DNA of 64,000 nt from JAIRNF01 sp031551125 (GCA_031551125.1 JAVBOB010000007.1:62001-126000), one strand, 5' to 3'; positions 34,224 to 42,604 are shown, numbered from the stretch's first letter. Program-made: numbers and translations. Notes: a model not told the origin generated them from the letters alone.

Positions 34224-34520
34224 ATGAACGTGAATATCCAATCAATTAAGTTTGACGCAGACAAGAAGTTGGTTGATTTTATTGAAAAGAAAGCAGAAAA
34301 GCTGGATAAGTTTTTTGATGGAATAGTTGGTGTTGATGTATTCTTACGCTTAGAGAATACGCAGGACGAAGAAAACAAAAAAGTAGAGATGCGCATTGCG
34401 CTACCCGGTAATGACTTGTATGCCGAAAAGCTTTGTAAATCGTTTGAAGAGGCAGCCGATCTTTGTATCGAAGCGCTAAAAAAGCAGCTTGCTAAAGCAA
34501 AAGAAAAAATGAGGGCATAA
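34224..34520 (+). CDS. Ribosome hibernation factor, HPF/RaiA family
   Basis: 98 residues from ATG at 34224 (MNVNIQSIKFDADKKLVDFIEKKAEKLDKFFD). Upstream codons in frame lie in the xerC-hpf gap and are rejected. Short form without the C-terminal dimerisation domain. Binds the 30S decoding centre in stationary phase. It follows xerC by 52 nt and is probably co-transcribed. A terminator follows. Confidence 0.92.
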   Translation: MNVNIQSIKFDADKKLVDFIEKKAEKLDKFFDGIVGVDVFLRLENTQDEENKKVEMRIALPGNDLYAEKLCKSFEEAADLCIEALKKQLAKAKEKMRA

Positions 34521-34544
34521 TTGAAAAACATAACAATTAACGAT

Positions 34545-34576
34545 AACGGTCGGCTAATTTAGCCGGCCGTTTTGTT
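34545..34576 (+). terminator. Terminator after hpf/raiA
   Basis: A 12-bp stem AACGGTCGGCTA/TAGCCGGCCGTT (34545-34556/34560-34571) with one G-T pair, then TTGTTTT. Confidence 0.78.
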
Positions 34577-34630
34577 TTATTGAAGTAAAATTTTTACTAT
34601 CTTGCAGGCACTAATCTAAAAATACGGCCT

Positions 34631-36199
34631 ATGAAAAGACGATTACCTTTTGATTACAGGCTTGTTGGCTCGGCAACCCTTATGCTGTTTATTTTAGCTT
34701 TTTTCGTAGTTTCCTGTATGCGAGAAGAAGCACCCGAACCTTCCAGCAGTAAAACCAGCCGCATTGCCCAAGTCAAAGCATGGCTGGCAGAGGAATACCC
34801 TCATACCCGCTTTACCCTCCGCTGGGATGCTGTTACCGAGCAGCAGGTAGGTAAGCTGGTAGTAATGGACGTACCCCTGATTTGCGCTCCCGGCGAGTAC
34901 GGCATGAATGTTGAAGTAGTGGAGCAAGAGCTGGACGAACGCTACTACCGTCACCCTGTTCGACTGGAGCTGGCCGTTGACACCAAGCATGGTGTAGCTG
35001 GTGCCTTTATCTATACTGTAGTACCCACTGTAGCATATATGGAAAAGAGAGATTTTACATACGAAGACGTACGCTACCACAGCCCCCAAGACTTGACTGG
35101 AACCATATACCGCTACGGCTTATATGGCGAACCCCAGGTGATGGACTACTTCGAAGGCGGGCAGCTGCGGTGGCGCAGGCTTCCCCTATCTCGTACTCAC
35201 AGTGCGGAGGAACTAGATGAGTTGGGTAAGACCTTCATGAAGCGGATGGGTAGCGACAACGGCAGCGGTGAGTGGGGCAGTTGCGCGTGGGAAACCGGCT
35301 GGTGCGATATTTGTGGGGACTACCATGGAGACGACCTGGGCGAAGGCGGGATATCGGTGTGCCGGAAGTGCGGTGACCGGTACTGCTGGGGCGACTGCTG
35401 GGTGGACCCAGTAGACTGGTGGCCGGATGACCCGGCCCCCAGCGTATGCCATACCTGCGGGCGGCTGCTGGACGCTTGTGCATGCAACCCGGGCGAGGGG
35501 AAGGAGGAGGGGCCGGGAGGAAATCCGAATCCTCCGTCCAATCCGACACCTGACTCATCTGTATCTCAAAACCTTCGTAGTATTATGAGTCAGAACACTG
35601 TGCTTACCAACGAGGAAAAGTTGAAACTATCGCAAGCGTTAGACGATTTAATAGATCGATGTATGTATCGGCAGATATATAATCATTTAGTATCGAATGG
35701 AACGAGCATTACGTTTACTATGAATCCAACGTCACAATATCCAGCATCTTATTCTCCTGCTTTGGACAAAATTAGTTTTCAAAGTTTTACGAATATTAGT
35801 GCGGAAAATTTATCGGAGGAGCTTTTTCATGCCTATCAAGATATTTTTTACCCAAATGGACTACCAATATCCTCAAACGATGGTAGGGTAAACATAGAAT
35901 TTGAAGCGAAGTTGTATGCAGATATTGAGTGTAATCTGGAAAATAGAGGTTGCCCATATGTGTTGTCAACGGACGATTATTTTTTATGGATAGATAAAAT
36001 AACATCTAATGGGACTAGACTTCCAACAAGAAATGATTTGGAAGAACGATCTGTGGGAGGTAAGAATTATTGGGATTTTTTAAATGATTTTTCTCAAGTG
36101 GGTGTTGGCTATAACTATCCTCCCACTTCGCAACAACCCGATGCTCTTATGCTTATGCTTCAGAAAAGTACAAAAGAAAATGGAACAGGTTGTTTCTAA
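34631..36199 (+). CDS. Modular Cys-rich lipoprotein with zincin-like C-terminal domain
   Basis: 522 residues. Lipoprotein signal ending FFVVSC (Cys29). An N-terminal region follows that resembles the 97-1482 protein in layout. About residues 215-285 hold a Cys-rich zinc-ribbon-like region: WCDICGDYH, VCRKCGDRYCWGDCW and VCHTCGRLLDACAC. Then a Gly/Pro linker and, from about residue 305, an AT-rich C-terminal domain with E396-E-L-F-H400 (SEELFHAYQ) and, downstream, INIEFEAK-like sequence. This looks like a zincin site where the first His of HExxH is Glu. Bases 35461-35520 are 44/60 GC and 35641-35700 only 19/60. Predicted exported effector of polymorphic-toxin type; inferred. Confidence 0.6.
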   Translation: MKRRLPFDYRLVGSATLMLFILAFFVVSCMREEAPEPSSSKTSRIAQVKAWLAEEYPHTRFTLRWDAVTEQQVGKLVVMDVPLICAPGEYGMNVEVVEQELDERYYRHPVRLELAVDTKHGVAGAFIYTVVPTVAYMEKRDFTYEDVRYHSPQDLTGTIYRYGLYGEPQVMDYFEGGQLRWRRLPLSRTHSAEELDELGKTFMKRMGSDNGSGEWGSCAWETGWCDICGDYHGDDLGEGGISVCRKCGDRYCWGDCWVDPVDWWPDDPAPSVCHTCGRLLDACACNPGEGKEEGPGGNPNPPSNPTPDSSVSQNLRSIMSQNTVLTNEEKLKLSQALDDLIDRCMYRQIYNHLVSNGTSITFTMNPTSQYPASYSPALDKISFQSFTNISAENLSEELFHAYQDIFYPNGLPISSNDGRVNIEFEAKLYADIECNLENRGCPYVLSTDDYFLWIDKITSNGTRLPTRNDLEERSVGGKNYWDFLNDFSQVGVGYNYPPTSQQPDALMLMLQKSTKENGTGCF

Positions 36200-36211
36200 A
36201 TTTAAAATTAA

Positions 36212-36718
36212 ATGAATATGAAAAAAATACTATTAATAGGTTTTATTGTCTTATCTTTTCGTTTGTCAGCCCAATGTACGGATACAATAAAACAGATAGT
36301 TGTGAAAGATATGGTTTTTTTGTATGAACATAAATACAGTAGTGTAGTAGTTAGTAATGTGAATAATGAACCATATGATAAAAAAGATATTTGTTTTAGT
36401 GTTTCTCTCAAAGAGAATGATGAATCAGCATATTTGACTGATATTGCAGCGTTGTTTTCTTTTGAGCGTCTTAAGGTGTTAGATGATCAACGGGTTACTG
36501 TTTTAGTTTGGGTTAACAGAATGGGGGTTGTCAATGAGATTACTTATTTATTTGGAGGTTCTTCCATACCTATTACGCCAGAAGAATTGTATAAACTAGA
36601 GCAGACGATTAAAAACAAAGTGCGATTTCCATATTTACTTAAAGAGGGCAATAATAGTTGCGAAGAAGCGAGAATTAGGTTTTCAATTGTATTTAGAAAG
36701 TTACTTGAGTTGAAATAG
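36212..36718 (+). CDS. Small secreted partner protein, putative immunity protein B1
   Basis: 168 residues (or 166 from the second ATG at 36218) with a signal peptide ending RLSAQ. The body is shared with the proteins at 37747 and 38351: a VFLYE or similar start, LFSFERLKVLDDQRVTVLVWVNRMGVVNEITYLF, then PITPEELYKLEQTIKNKVRFPYL and a C-terminal KLLELK. The WV..-G-V-x-E/K-V strand pattern slightly recalls TonB C-terminal domains. It lies 12 nt after the effector-like gene, so it is probably its partner. AT-rich like the effector tail. Confidence 0.5.
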   Translation: MNMKKILLIGFIVLSFRLSAQCTDTIKQIVVKDMVFLYEHKYSSVVVSNVNNEPYDKKDICFSVSLKENDESAYLTDIAALFSFERLKVLDDQRVTVLVWVNRMGVVNEITYLFGGSSIPITPEELYKLEQTIKNKVRFPYLLKEGNNSCEEARIRFSIVFRKLLELK

Positions 36719-36784
36719 TCTGATTTGTGCTTTTAATTGTGTTAAACTTGCCCATAGCACGGCAGTGTGGAGTATGTTTGACAA

Positions 36785-37723
36785 TTGGTAGGTAATCGTT
36801 TTTTGTTATTAATCAGAACTGGTGAGTGTAACAACTGTGGCGATTACCATGACGTTTTGGATGACGGAGGCATTTCCATTTGCCAACGTTGTGGCAGCAC
36901 CGACTGCTGGGGTACCTGCTGGATACCCGACACAGGTTGGGGAGGGAGCGACAATGGAGTAATATGTGGTGGCTGTGGTCGGTTGAGTTCCGGCTGCGTA
37001 TGCAGCGCTAACCCTGGTCCGGGAGGAAATCCGGGAGGTCCGGGGGGAAATCCGAACCCTCCGTCCAATCCGACACCTGACTCATCTGTATCTCAAAACC
37101 TTCGTAGTATTATGAGTCAGAACACTGTGCTTACCAATGAGGAAAAGGTGAAACTATCGCAAGCGTTTGATGATTTAATAAGTTGGTGTATGTACCAACA
37201 GTTATATAATCATCTGGTATCGAATGGAACGAGCATTACGTTCGTAAATAATCCGAATAGAAATACGGCGGCAGGTTATAACCCCGAAACTAATACCATT
37301 CAGTTTAAGGGCACATCAAATATGATCGCAATTAACTTGGCAGAGGAGTTATTTCATGCTTACCAGAACAGTTACTATCCGGAAGGATTATCGATTTCTA
37401 CAACTGAAGGTAGAGCCGATATTGAGTTTGAGGCAAAAGTATTTGGTGATATTGAATGTAGCCTGAGATTTGGTATTTGTGGGTCAACGCTTGGGAGCGA
37501 AGAGTATGATAAGTGGATTATCTTCATTACAGATAATTATTCAAGTATTCCTTCTTGGGATAAATTGTTAGAGAGATCACCATCTACAGGAAATAAAAAT
37601 TATTGGGACTTTTTGTTTGATTTTTCTAGAGCGGGCATTGGATACAACTATACTCCAACATATCAGATACCAAATGCCATGATTTATATGCTCCAACAGT
37701 CTTCAAATAGTAATTGCTATTAA
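36785..37723 (+). CDS. Orphan, truncated copy of the modular lipoprotein (cassette)
   Basis: The frame opens at a TTG; there is no ATG, signal peptide or N-terminal domain. Homology to the 34631-36199 protein begins at about 36819 (TGECNNCGDYHD), includes the CxxC region in shortened form and the Gly/Pro linker, and ends with a diverged C-terminal domain (AEELFHAYQNSYYPEG). Bases 37048-37166 match 35521-35639 with three differences. It therefore looks like a silent donor cassette that can replace the tail of the full-length gene by recombination. Expression is doubtful. Confidence 0.55.
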   Translation: MVGNRFLLLIRTGECNNCGDYHDVLDDGGISICQRCGSTDCWGTCWIPDTGWGGSDNGVICGGCGRLSSGCVCSANPGPGGNPGGPGGNPNPPSNPTPDSSVSQNLRSIMSQNTVLTNEEKVKLSQAFDDLISWCMYQQLYNHLVSNGTSITFVNNPNRNTAAGYNPETNTIQFKGTSNMIAINLAEELFHAYQNSYYPEGLSISTTEGRADIEFEAKVFGDIECSLRFGICGSTLGSEEYDKWIIFITDNYSSIPSWDKLLERSPSTGNKNYWDFLFDFSRAGIGYNYTPTYQIPNAMIYMLQQSSNSNCY

Positions 37724-37746
37724 TTAAACTTTTAATTGAAAAGGAT

Positions 37747-38280
37747 ATGAAAACATTTATGCAAAGACTATTGGGATTAGTATTTCTTTTCCTACCGATA
37801 ACAGTATTTGCACAGCAAAATATTATAAAAGATACATTGTACGTGCAGGTTGAGACGGCAACATATATGTGTGTCAAGTGGAAAGGAGATTTTGTTCCTA
37901 CTCAGATAGAGAATGTGTCTAATGTAATAGCTAGGGAAAAAAGCGAAATTTGTTTGGAGCCCAAGCTTGTCAATGGCTCAGCCTCGCTAAATATGCATTC
38001 GATTTCCGAAGTCTTTACCCCTATCCGGTTGCTGGAGCTACAAGATGCGTTTGTGTTGGTTTGTATGTGGGTGGATAAAAGTGGTGCCGTAAAAGAGGTA
38101 AAGTATCTATTTTCTGACAAAAAAGGGGTTGCGTTGACCATGGAAGAATTGTTTAAGTTAGAAAAGGTAATAAAGGGAAAAGTACAGCTACCCTATATTG
38201 TTGGTGGTGAAAACGAGAAAACATGCAGCTATGCTTTTTTTAGAGCACCGATTAATTTTAAGAAGTTGCTTGAATTATAG
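37747..38280 (+). CDS. Small secreted partner protein, putative immunity protein B2
   Basis: 177 residues from ATG at 37747 (MKTFMQRLLGLVFLFLPITVFAQ, signal peptide). An earlier in-frame start would overlap the cassette end and precede the signal. Shares EVFTPIRLLELQDAFVLVCMWVDKSGAVKEVKYLF and TMEELFKLEKVIKGKVQLPYI with its paralogues at 36212 and 38351. Placed 23 nt after the orphan cassette, as expected for its cognate partner. Confidence 0.5.
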   Translation: MKTFMQRLLGLVFLFLPITVFAQQNIIKDTLYVQVETATYMCVKWKGDFVPTQIENVSNVIAREKSEICLEPKLVNGSASLNMHSISEVFTPIRLLELQDAFVLVCMWVDKSGAVKEVKYLFSDKKGVALTMEELFKLEKVIKGKVQLPYIVGGENEKTCSYAFFRAPINFKKLLEL

Positions 38281-38350
38281 ATAGAAAGGTTTCTAGAATT
38301 GTCAAGGTGAAGATAAGAAGTGTATCGTGGGCTAGTAAAATTCAAGAACA

Positions 38351-38857
38351 ATGAAAACATACATCAATCATAGATTATTGTTGCTATGCTTATTCTTTTT
38401 GTTTGGGTTTGTCCCATTATCTTTTGCACAATCGGCAGCAGATAGCGTGTTTAGCGTTAATGATGTTGTCTTTAAATGTGAAAGAAATGGAGGTGCGCTA
38501 TATGTTGAAAATGTTCAATCTATTGAATTGAACGAATTGCAGCGCTGCAAACAAGTCAGCAGTATTGATAGCCCATCACTTTCACTTTTGCTTACAACCG
38601 TATTTTCACAAGAGCGGATGGAGGAGCTAAAAGGAAAAAGTTTGCTACTTAATTTTTGGGTAGACCGCCAACAGATGGTTCAAAGAGTGAGGTTCCGTTT
38701 TACAGGGACTATGCCCATAACTAACGAAGAGTTATATTTACTTGAAACAGGACTAAAACAAAAAGTGAAAATCTCTTACCATACAGAAGATGATTGTTTA
38801 TATGCATCAATGTACAAGCCTGTGAGGTTTGATAAACTTCTTGAAGAAAGAAAATAG
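38351..38857 (+). CDS. Small secreted partner protein B3, no effector beside it
   Basis: 168 residues with a signal peptide ending PLSFAQ. Third paralogue: VFSQERMEELKGKSLLLNFWVDRQQMVQRVRFRF, PITNEELYLLETGLKQKVKISY and a C-terminal KLLEERK. Unlike the other two it is preceded by another partner gene rather than a cassette. It may be an orphan immunity gene kept after loss of its effector tail. A terminator follows at 38891. Confidence 0.5.
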   Translation: MKTYINHRLLLLCLFFLFGFVPLSFAQSAADSVFSVNDVVFKCERNGGALYVENVQSIELNELQRCKQVSSIDSPSLSLLLTTVFSQERMEELKGKSLLLNFWVDRQQMVQRVRFRFTGTMPITNEELYLLETGLKQKVKISYHTEDDCLYASMYKPVRFDKLLEERK

Positions 38858-38890
38858 AGTTTATGGAAAGAATCTTATAGTTTTGTAAAT

Positions 38891-38934
38891 AGCACCGACA
38901 TGATAGCCAACTTTCATGTCGGTGCTTTCTTTTT
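38891..38934 (+). terminator. Terminator closing the second modular locus
   Basis: A 13-bp perfect stem (38891-38903/38914-38926), 10-nt loop, then TTCTTTTT. Confidence 0.8.
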
Positions 38935-38980
38935 GGCGGGATAATTTTATACCTTGCACAGCCATTAAACCTTATACCTT

Positions 38981-40627
38981 ATGCAGCCTTTTTGGCAATA
39001 TACTGTTTATCTCATTCTCGCGTTATCTGGTGTGTCATATCTGCTCATTGATAAATGGATATCCCGCACTGCTATTCGAGTGGGTAAGGGCGATGTTATT
39101 TTTCTGCTGTGGTTTTTGTTGCTTTGCTTATCTGGTTATAAAAATCCACCATTGTTTATACAATCGGGTTGTTTGCTTTTTACGGCATGGAGCATTAGCA
39201 AGTACAACAATGTGCGTTGTGTATGGTGGTTGTTGGGTGGCATTTGCTTTGTTTGTATGTGTAGCGCAATGGTGCAACTCCTAAAAATAGGTAATACTAC
39301 TCGTTTGTATGGCTGGATTGGTAACCCGGGTATATTTGCCAATATGCTTCTTCCATTTGTTGGCTTGCTTTTAAGCGTGGTTTTCTTTGCAAGGCGTAAA
39401 TGGAATAAATATGTGTCTTTACTCTTTTTTTTAGTAATAGCGTTGTTCATCGCACTTACTCAGTCGCGAGCAACATGGCTGGGTGCTGTGGTTTCTTTTA
39501 TCTTTTTACTATTTGTCTATTCTGCTGTAGGGCGCTTCTTGAAAAAGTTATCAAAGATTCAAACCTTTGGATTAGTTACATTTCTATTGTTAGCCATTGT
39601 GTTTACTGTATTTCAACTATACCGCATGCGTCAAGAGCCTGTTGATGGGCGGAAGTTGATTTATACTGTTAGCGCTCATGCTGTTTTAGGAAAGCCACAG
39701 GGTCGGGGGTTGGGAAGCTTCAGTGTTGACTACACGCAGCTGCAAGGCAAATATTTCGAGCAATATCCGGATAGCAAGCGGGCTATTTTGGCAGATGATG
39801 CCAAGTTTGCATTCAACGATTTGCTGCAAGTTGGCTTTGAAATAGGCTGGATAGGTCTGTTGCTATTTGTTGTTAGCCTGTTGTTTTTAATGCGAGTACC
39901 CGTACCAAATGAACATCGGATGGAGGTGCTAGGATTGAAGGCGGTGCTTCTAGGTTTTTTTGCAGCATCCCTTTTTTCGTATCCTCTTTACCAATGGATA
40001 CCGAGCATTGAAATTTGTTTGCTTGCGGGACTGTTACTTTCATACAACCAGCGAAGTTTCATTAAGGTTCGGATTCCTTCAAAAGTTCTTATTGCATTAT
40101 TGTTACTTATGGTTGTACCGATTACGCTAACTATTTGTGATAGATGGAATGGATATAATAATTACCGACGCTGGGATGAGGTGCGAAAAATGGAAAGCAC
40201 CGAACAAAATGAGAAGATACTAGTAGGTAACTACAATCGACTTATACAAGACATGCCTTATAATGGCTTGTTGAAGTACCACTATGGGATTACACTATTT
40301 GAGCTGAAGAGGTACAATGAGAGTATAGCCATGCTGAAACAGGCTTCTGAGCAGTATAGCGAATTAAATTTATGGATGTGCTTAGCCGAGAATTATAGGG
40401 CAATAGGAGTGTTTGAAAAAGCAACAACATATTTTTGGAAAGCATACTACATGGCTCCCAAACGTTTCATGCCTTTGTACAAGCTGATGTTGGTTTATAA
40501 GGAAATGGGAGATATGAGCTCGGCAAGACTATGTGCAGAGCAAATTCTCAATAAAACCATAAAAATCCCTTCTCCGATAGTCGATGGAATTAAACGGGAA
40601 GCAAGGCTATTTCTTCAACCACAATAA
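38981..40627 (+). CDS. O-antigen-ligase-like membrane protein with TPR tail
   Basis: 548 residues. About ten hydrophobic segments over residues 1-385. The central LTQSRATWLGAVVSF corresponds to the conserved Wzy_C/WaaL loop region. A periplasmic loop with HAVLGKPQGRGLGSFSVDY follows. The C-terminal part (about 400-548) has TPR-like helices (LKYHYGITLFELKRYNESIAMLKQA and LAENYRAIGVFEKATTYFWKA). This layout is common for O-antigen ligase or polymerase relatives in Bacteroidota. The glycan or protein acceptor is not deducible, and no glycosyltransferases are adjacent. Confidence 0.72.
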   Translation: MQPFWQYTVYLILALSGVSYLLIDKWISRTAIRVGKGDVIFLLWFLLLCLSGYKNPPLFIQSGCLLFTAWSISKYNNVRCVWWLLGGICFVCMCSAMVQLLKIGNTTRLYGWIGNPGIFANMLLPFVGLLLSVVFFARRKWNKYVSLLFFLVIALFIALTQSRATWLGAVVSFIFLLFVYSAVGRFLKKLSKIQTFGLVTFLLLAIVFTVFQLYRMRQEPVDGRKLIYTVSAHAVLGKPQGRGLGSFSVDYTQLQGKYFEQYPDSKRAILADDAKFAFNDLLQVGFEIGWIGLLLFVVSLLFLMRVPVPNEHRMEVLGLKAVLLGFFAASLFSYPLYQWIPSIEICLLAGLLLSYNQRSFIKVRIPSKVLIALLLLMVVPITLTICDRWNGYNNYRRWDEVRKMESTEQNEKILVGNYNRLIQDMPYNGLLKYHYGITLFELKRYNESIAMLKQASEQYSELNLWMCLAENYRAIGVFEKATTYFWKAYYMAPKRFMPLYKLMLVYKEMGDMSSARLCAEQILNKTIKIPSPIVDGIKREARLFLQPQ

Positions 40628-40676
40628 TATTATTTCGACCTCGCTTCAAGTAACCTGAAAATATTTCAATTTTCCA

Positions 40677-40707
40677 TTTGGAACGTTACGAAAAATAGCT
40701 ATCTTTG
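40677..40707 (+). promoter_or_regulatory. Promoter P1 of the tRNA-tuf cluster
   Basis: TTTG at 40677-40680, exactly 19 nt, TATCTTTG at 40700-40707: textbook match to the phylum consensus. Confidence 0.7.
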
Positions 40708-40770
40708 CACCCGTTTTTCGCTGTTGGCAACCGTAAAACAGCAAAAAAGTTCAAGAAAAACGTTGATTTT

Positions 40771-40800
40771 TTTGTGGTGTTCAAAAAAATAGTATCTTTG
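40771..40800 (+). promoter_or_regulatory. Promoter P2 of the tRNA-tuf cluster
   Basis: TTTG at 40771-40774, 18 nt, TATCTTTG at 40793-40800, 40 nt before the first tRNA. Confidence 0.7.
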
Positions 40801-40839
40801 CAACTCGTTTTTTGAGAGAGTAGTTCTTTACATATTGAT

Positions 40840-40913
40840 GCCGATGTAGCTCAGTTGGCCAGAGCAGCTGATTTGTAATCAGCTGGTCGGGGGTTCGAAT
40901 CCCTCCATCGGCT
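40840..40913 (+). tRNA. tRNA-Thr (TGT)
   Basis: 74 nt, acceptor GCCGATG/CATCGGC, anticodon loop TTTGTAA giving TGT. No CCA encoded. First of the tuf tRNA cluster. Confidence 0.96.
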
Positions 40914-40985
40914 CAACGCTACGCTTGAAACGTTGAATAACGTATTGTTATTTGAAATTATAAGTTCCGGATAAGTCCGGTTTCG

Positions 40986-41068
40986 GGGGGGATACCAAAG
41001 TGGCCAACTGGGGCAGACTGTAAATCTGCTGTCGTACGACTTCGGAGGTTCGAATCCTCCTCCCCCCA
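40986..41068 (+). tRNA. tRNA-Tyr (GTA)
   Basis: 83 nt with a long variable arm, acceptor GGGGGGA/TCCCCCC, anticodon loop CTGTAAA giving GTA. Confidence 0.96.
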
Positions 41069-41127
41069 CAAATTTGGCGGCAGTTGGGTTTATTAGGTTT
41101 GTCAGCTGTTTGCCTTTTTTCTACCAC

Positions 41128-41200
41128 GCGGAAGTAGCTCAGTTGGTAGAGCATCAGCCTTCCAAGCTGAGGGTCGCGAGTTCGAACCTCGTCTTCCGCT
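41128..41200 (+). tRNA. tRNA-Gly (TCC)
   Basis: 73 nt, acceptor GCGGAAG/CTTCCGC, anticodon loop CTTCCAA giving TCC. Confidence 0.96.
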
Positions 41201-41267
41201 CAAAATGATAATGCTTTGAATTTCAAAGAAATTGAGGTTCGGAGTATAAATTTTGTGTTTTAGTATT

Positions 41268-41339
41268 GCCAGCGTAGCTCAGGGGTAGAGCGCTTCCTTG
41301 GTAAGGAAGAGGTCGCGAGTTCAATTCTCGCCGCCGGCT
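41268..41339 (+). tRNA. tRNA-Thr (GGT)
   Basis: 72 nt, acceptor GCCAGCG/CGCCGGC with one A-C mismatch, anticodon loop TTGGTAA giving GGT. Confidence 0.94.
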
Positions 41340-41392
41340 CAAAGTTGACAACGAGGAAACAATTTTTATTTAACGTTAAATAATTCATCAAT

Positions 41393-42580
41393 ATGGCAAA
41401 AGAAAAATTTGAAAGGACCAAGCCGCACGTAAACATCGGTACGATTGGTCACGTTGACCACGGTAAAACTACCCTTACCGCTGCCATTACAATGGTTTTG
41501 GCAAAAAGAGGCCTTTCAGAGATGCGTTCATTCGACTCTATCGATAACGCACCCGAAGAAAAGGAAAGAGGTATTACTATTAATACTTCACACGTTGAGT
41601 ATCAAACGGCTAACCGTCACTACGCACACGTTGACTGTCCGGGCCACGCCGACTATGTAAAGAACATGGTTACGGGTGCTGCTCAGATGGACGGCGCTAT
41701 TCTTGTTTGTGCTGCTACTGACGGTCCTATGCCTCAAACTCGTGAGCATATTCTTCTTGCTCGTCAGGTAAACGTACCCCGCGTGGTTGTGTTTATGAAC
41801 AAGGTTGACTTGGTTGACGATGCAGAAATGCTTGACCTAGTTGAAATGGAATTGCGCGAGCTTCTTAGCTTCTACCAATTCGATGGCGATAACGCTCCCG
41901 TTATTCGTGGTTCAGCACTTGGTGGTCTTAACGGCGAACCTAAGTGGGAAGATAAGATTATGGAGCTTATGGACGCGGTTGATAGCTTTATTCCCATTCC
42001 TCCTCGTGAAAACGAAAAACCTTTCCTTATGCCTGTTGAAGACGTGTTCTCAATCACCGGTCGTGGTACAGTTGCTACCGGTCGTATTGAAACAGGTATC
42101 GTAAAGGTTGGTGAAGAACTTGAAATCATTGGTCTTGGTGAAAAACCCAAGAAAACAGTTTGTACGGGCGTTGAAATGTTCCGCAAGCTTCTTGATTCAG
42201 GTGAAGCCGGAGATAACGTAGGTCTTCTTCTCCGTGGTGTTGACAAGAAGGAAATCAAGCGTGGCCAGGTTATTGCTAAGCCCGGAACCATCACTCCTCA
42301 TACCAAGTTTGAAGCAGAAATTTACGTGTTGAAGAAAGAAGAAGGTGGACGCCATACTCCTTTCCACAACAAGTATCGTCCTCAATTCTACCTACGTACG
42401 CTTGACGTAACAGGAGAAGTTGAGCTTCCTGCAGGAGTAGAAATGGTTATGCCCGGTGATAACGTTACCATTACGGTTAACTTGATCTATCCTGTTGCTG
42501 TTAACCAAGGTCTTCGTTTCGCTATCCGCGAAGGTGGACGTACGGTTGGTGCAGGTCAGATTACTAAAATTGTTGAATAA
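41393..42580 (+). CDS. tuf: Translation elongation factor Tu
   Basis: 395 residues. GTPase motifs GHVDHGKTT, DCPGHADYVKNM and NKVD, followed by beta-barrel domains 2 and 3. Delivers aminoacyl-tRNA to the ribosome. Embedded in the Thr-Tyr-Gly-Thr-tuf-Trp-secE-nusG arrangement. Codon use is visibly biased (CGT for Arg, CTT for Leu), as expected for high expression. Confidence 0.98.
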   Translation: MAKEKFERTKPHVNIGTIGHVDHGKTTLTAAITMVLAKRGLSEMRSFDSIDNAPEEKERGITINTSHVEYQTANRHYAHVDCPGHADYVKNMVTGAAQMDGAILVCAATDGPMPQTREHILLARQVNVPRVVVFMNKVDLVDDAEMLDLVEMELRELLSFYQFDGDNAPVIRGSALGGLNGEPKWEDKIMELMDAVDSFIPIPPRENEKPFLMPVEDVFSITGRGTVATGRIETGIVKVGEELEIIGLGEKPKKTVCTGVEMFRKLLDSGEAGDNVGLLLRGVDKKEIKRGQVIAKPGTITPHTKFEAEIYVLKKEEGGRHTPFHNKYRPQFYLRTLDVTGEVELPAGVEMVMPGDNVTITVNLIYPVAVNQGLRFAIREGGRTVGAGQITKIVE

Positions 42581-42604
42581 TTTTCAGCAATAAATAAGCA
42601 ACAA

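Noticed and set aside
36785..37723. Full functional lipoprotein gene
   Set aside because: No ATG, no signal sequence and homology beginning only in the Cys-rich region, so it was described as an orphan cassette.
40851..41154. Minus-strand frames across the Thr, Tyr and Gly tRNAs
   Set aside because: Antisense translation of tRNA T-arms (GFEPPKS, RWRDSNPRPADY type), a common artefact.
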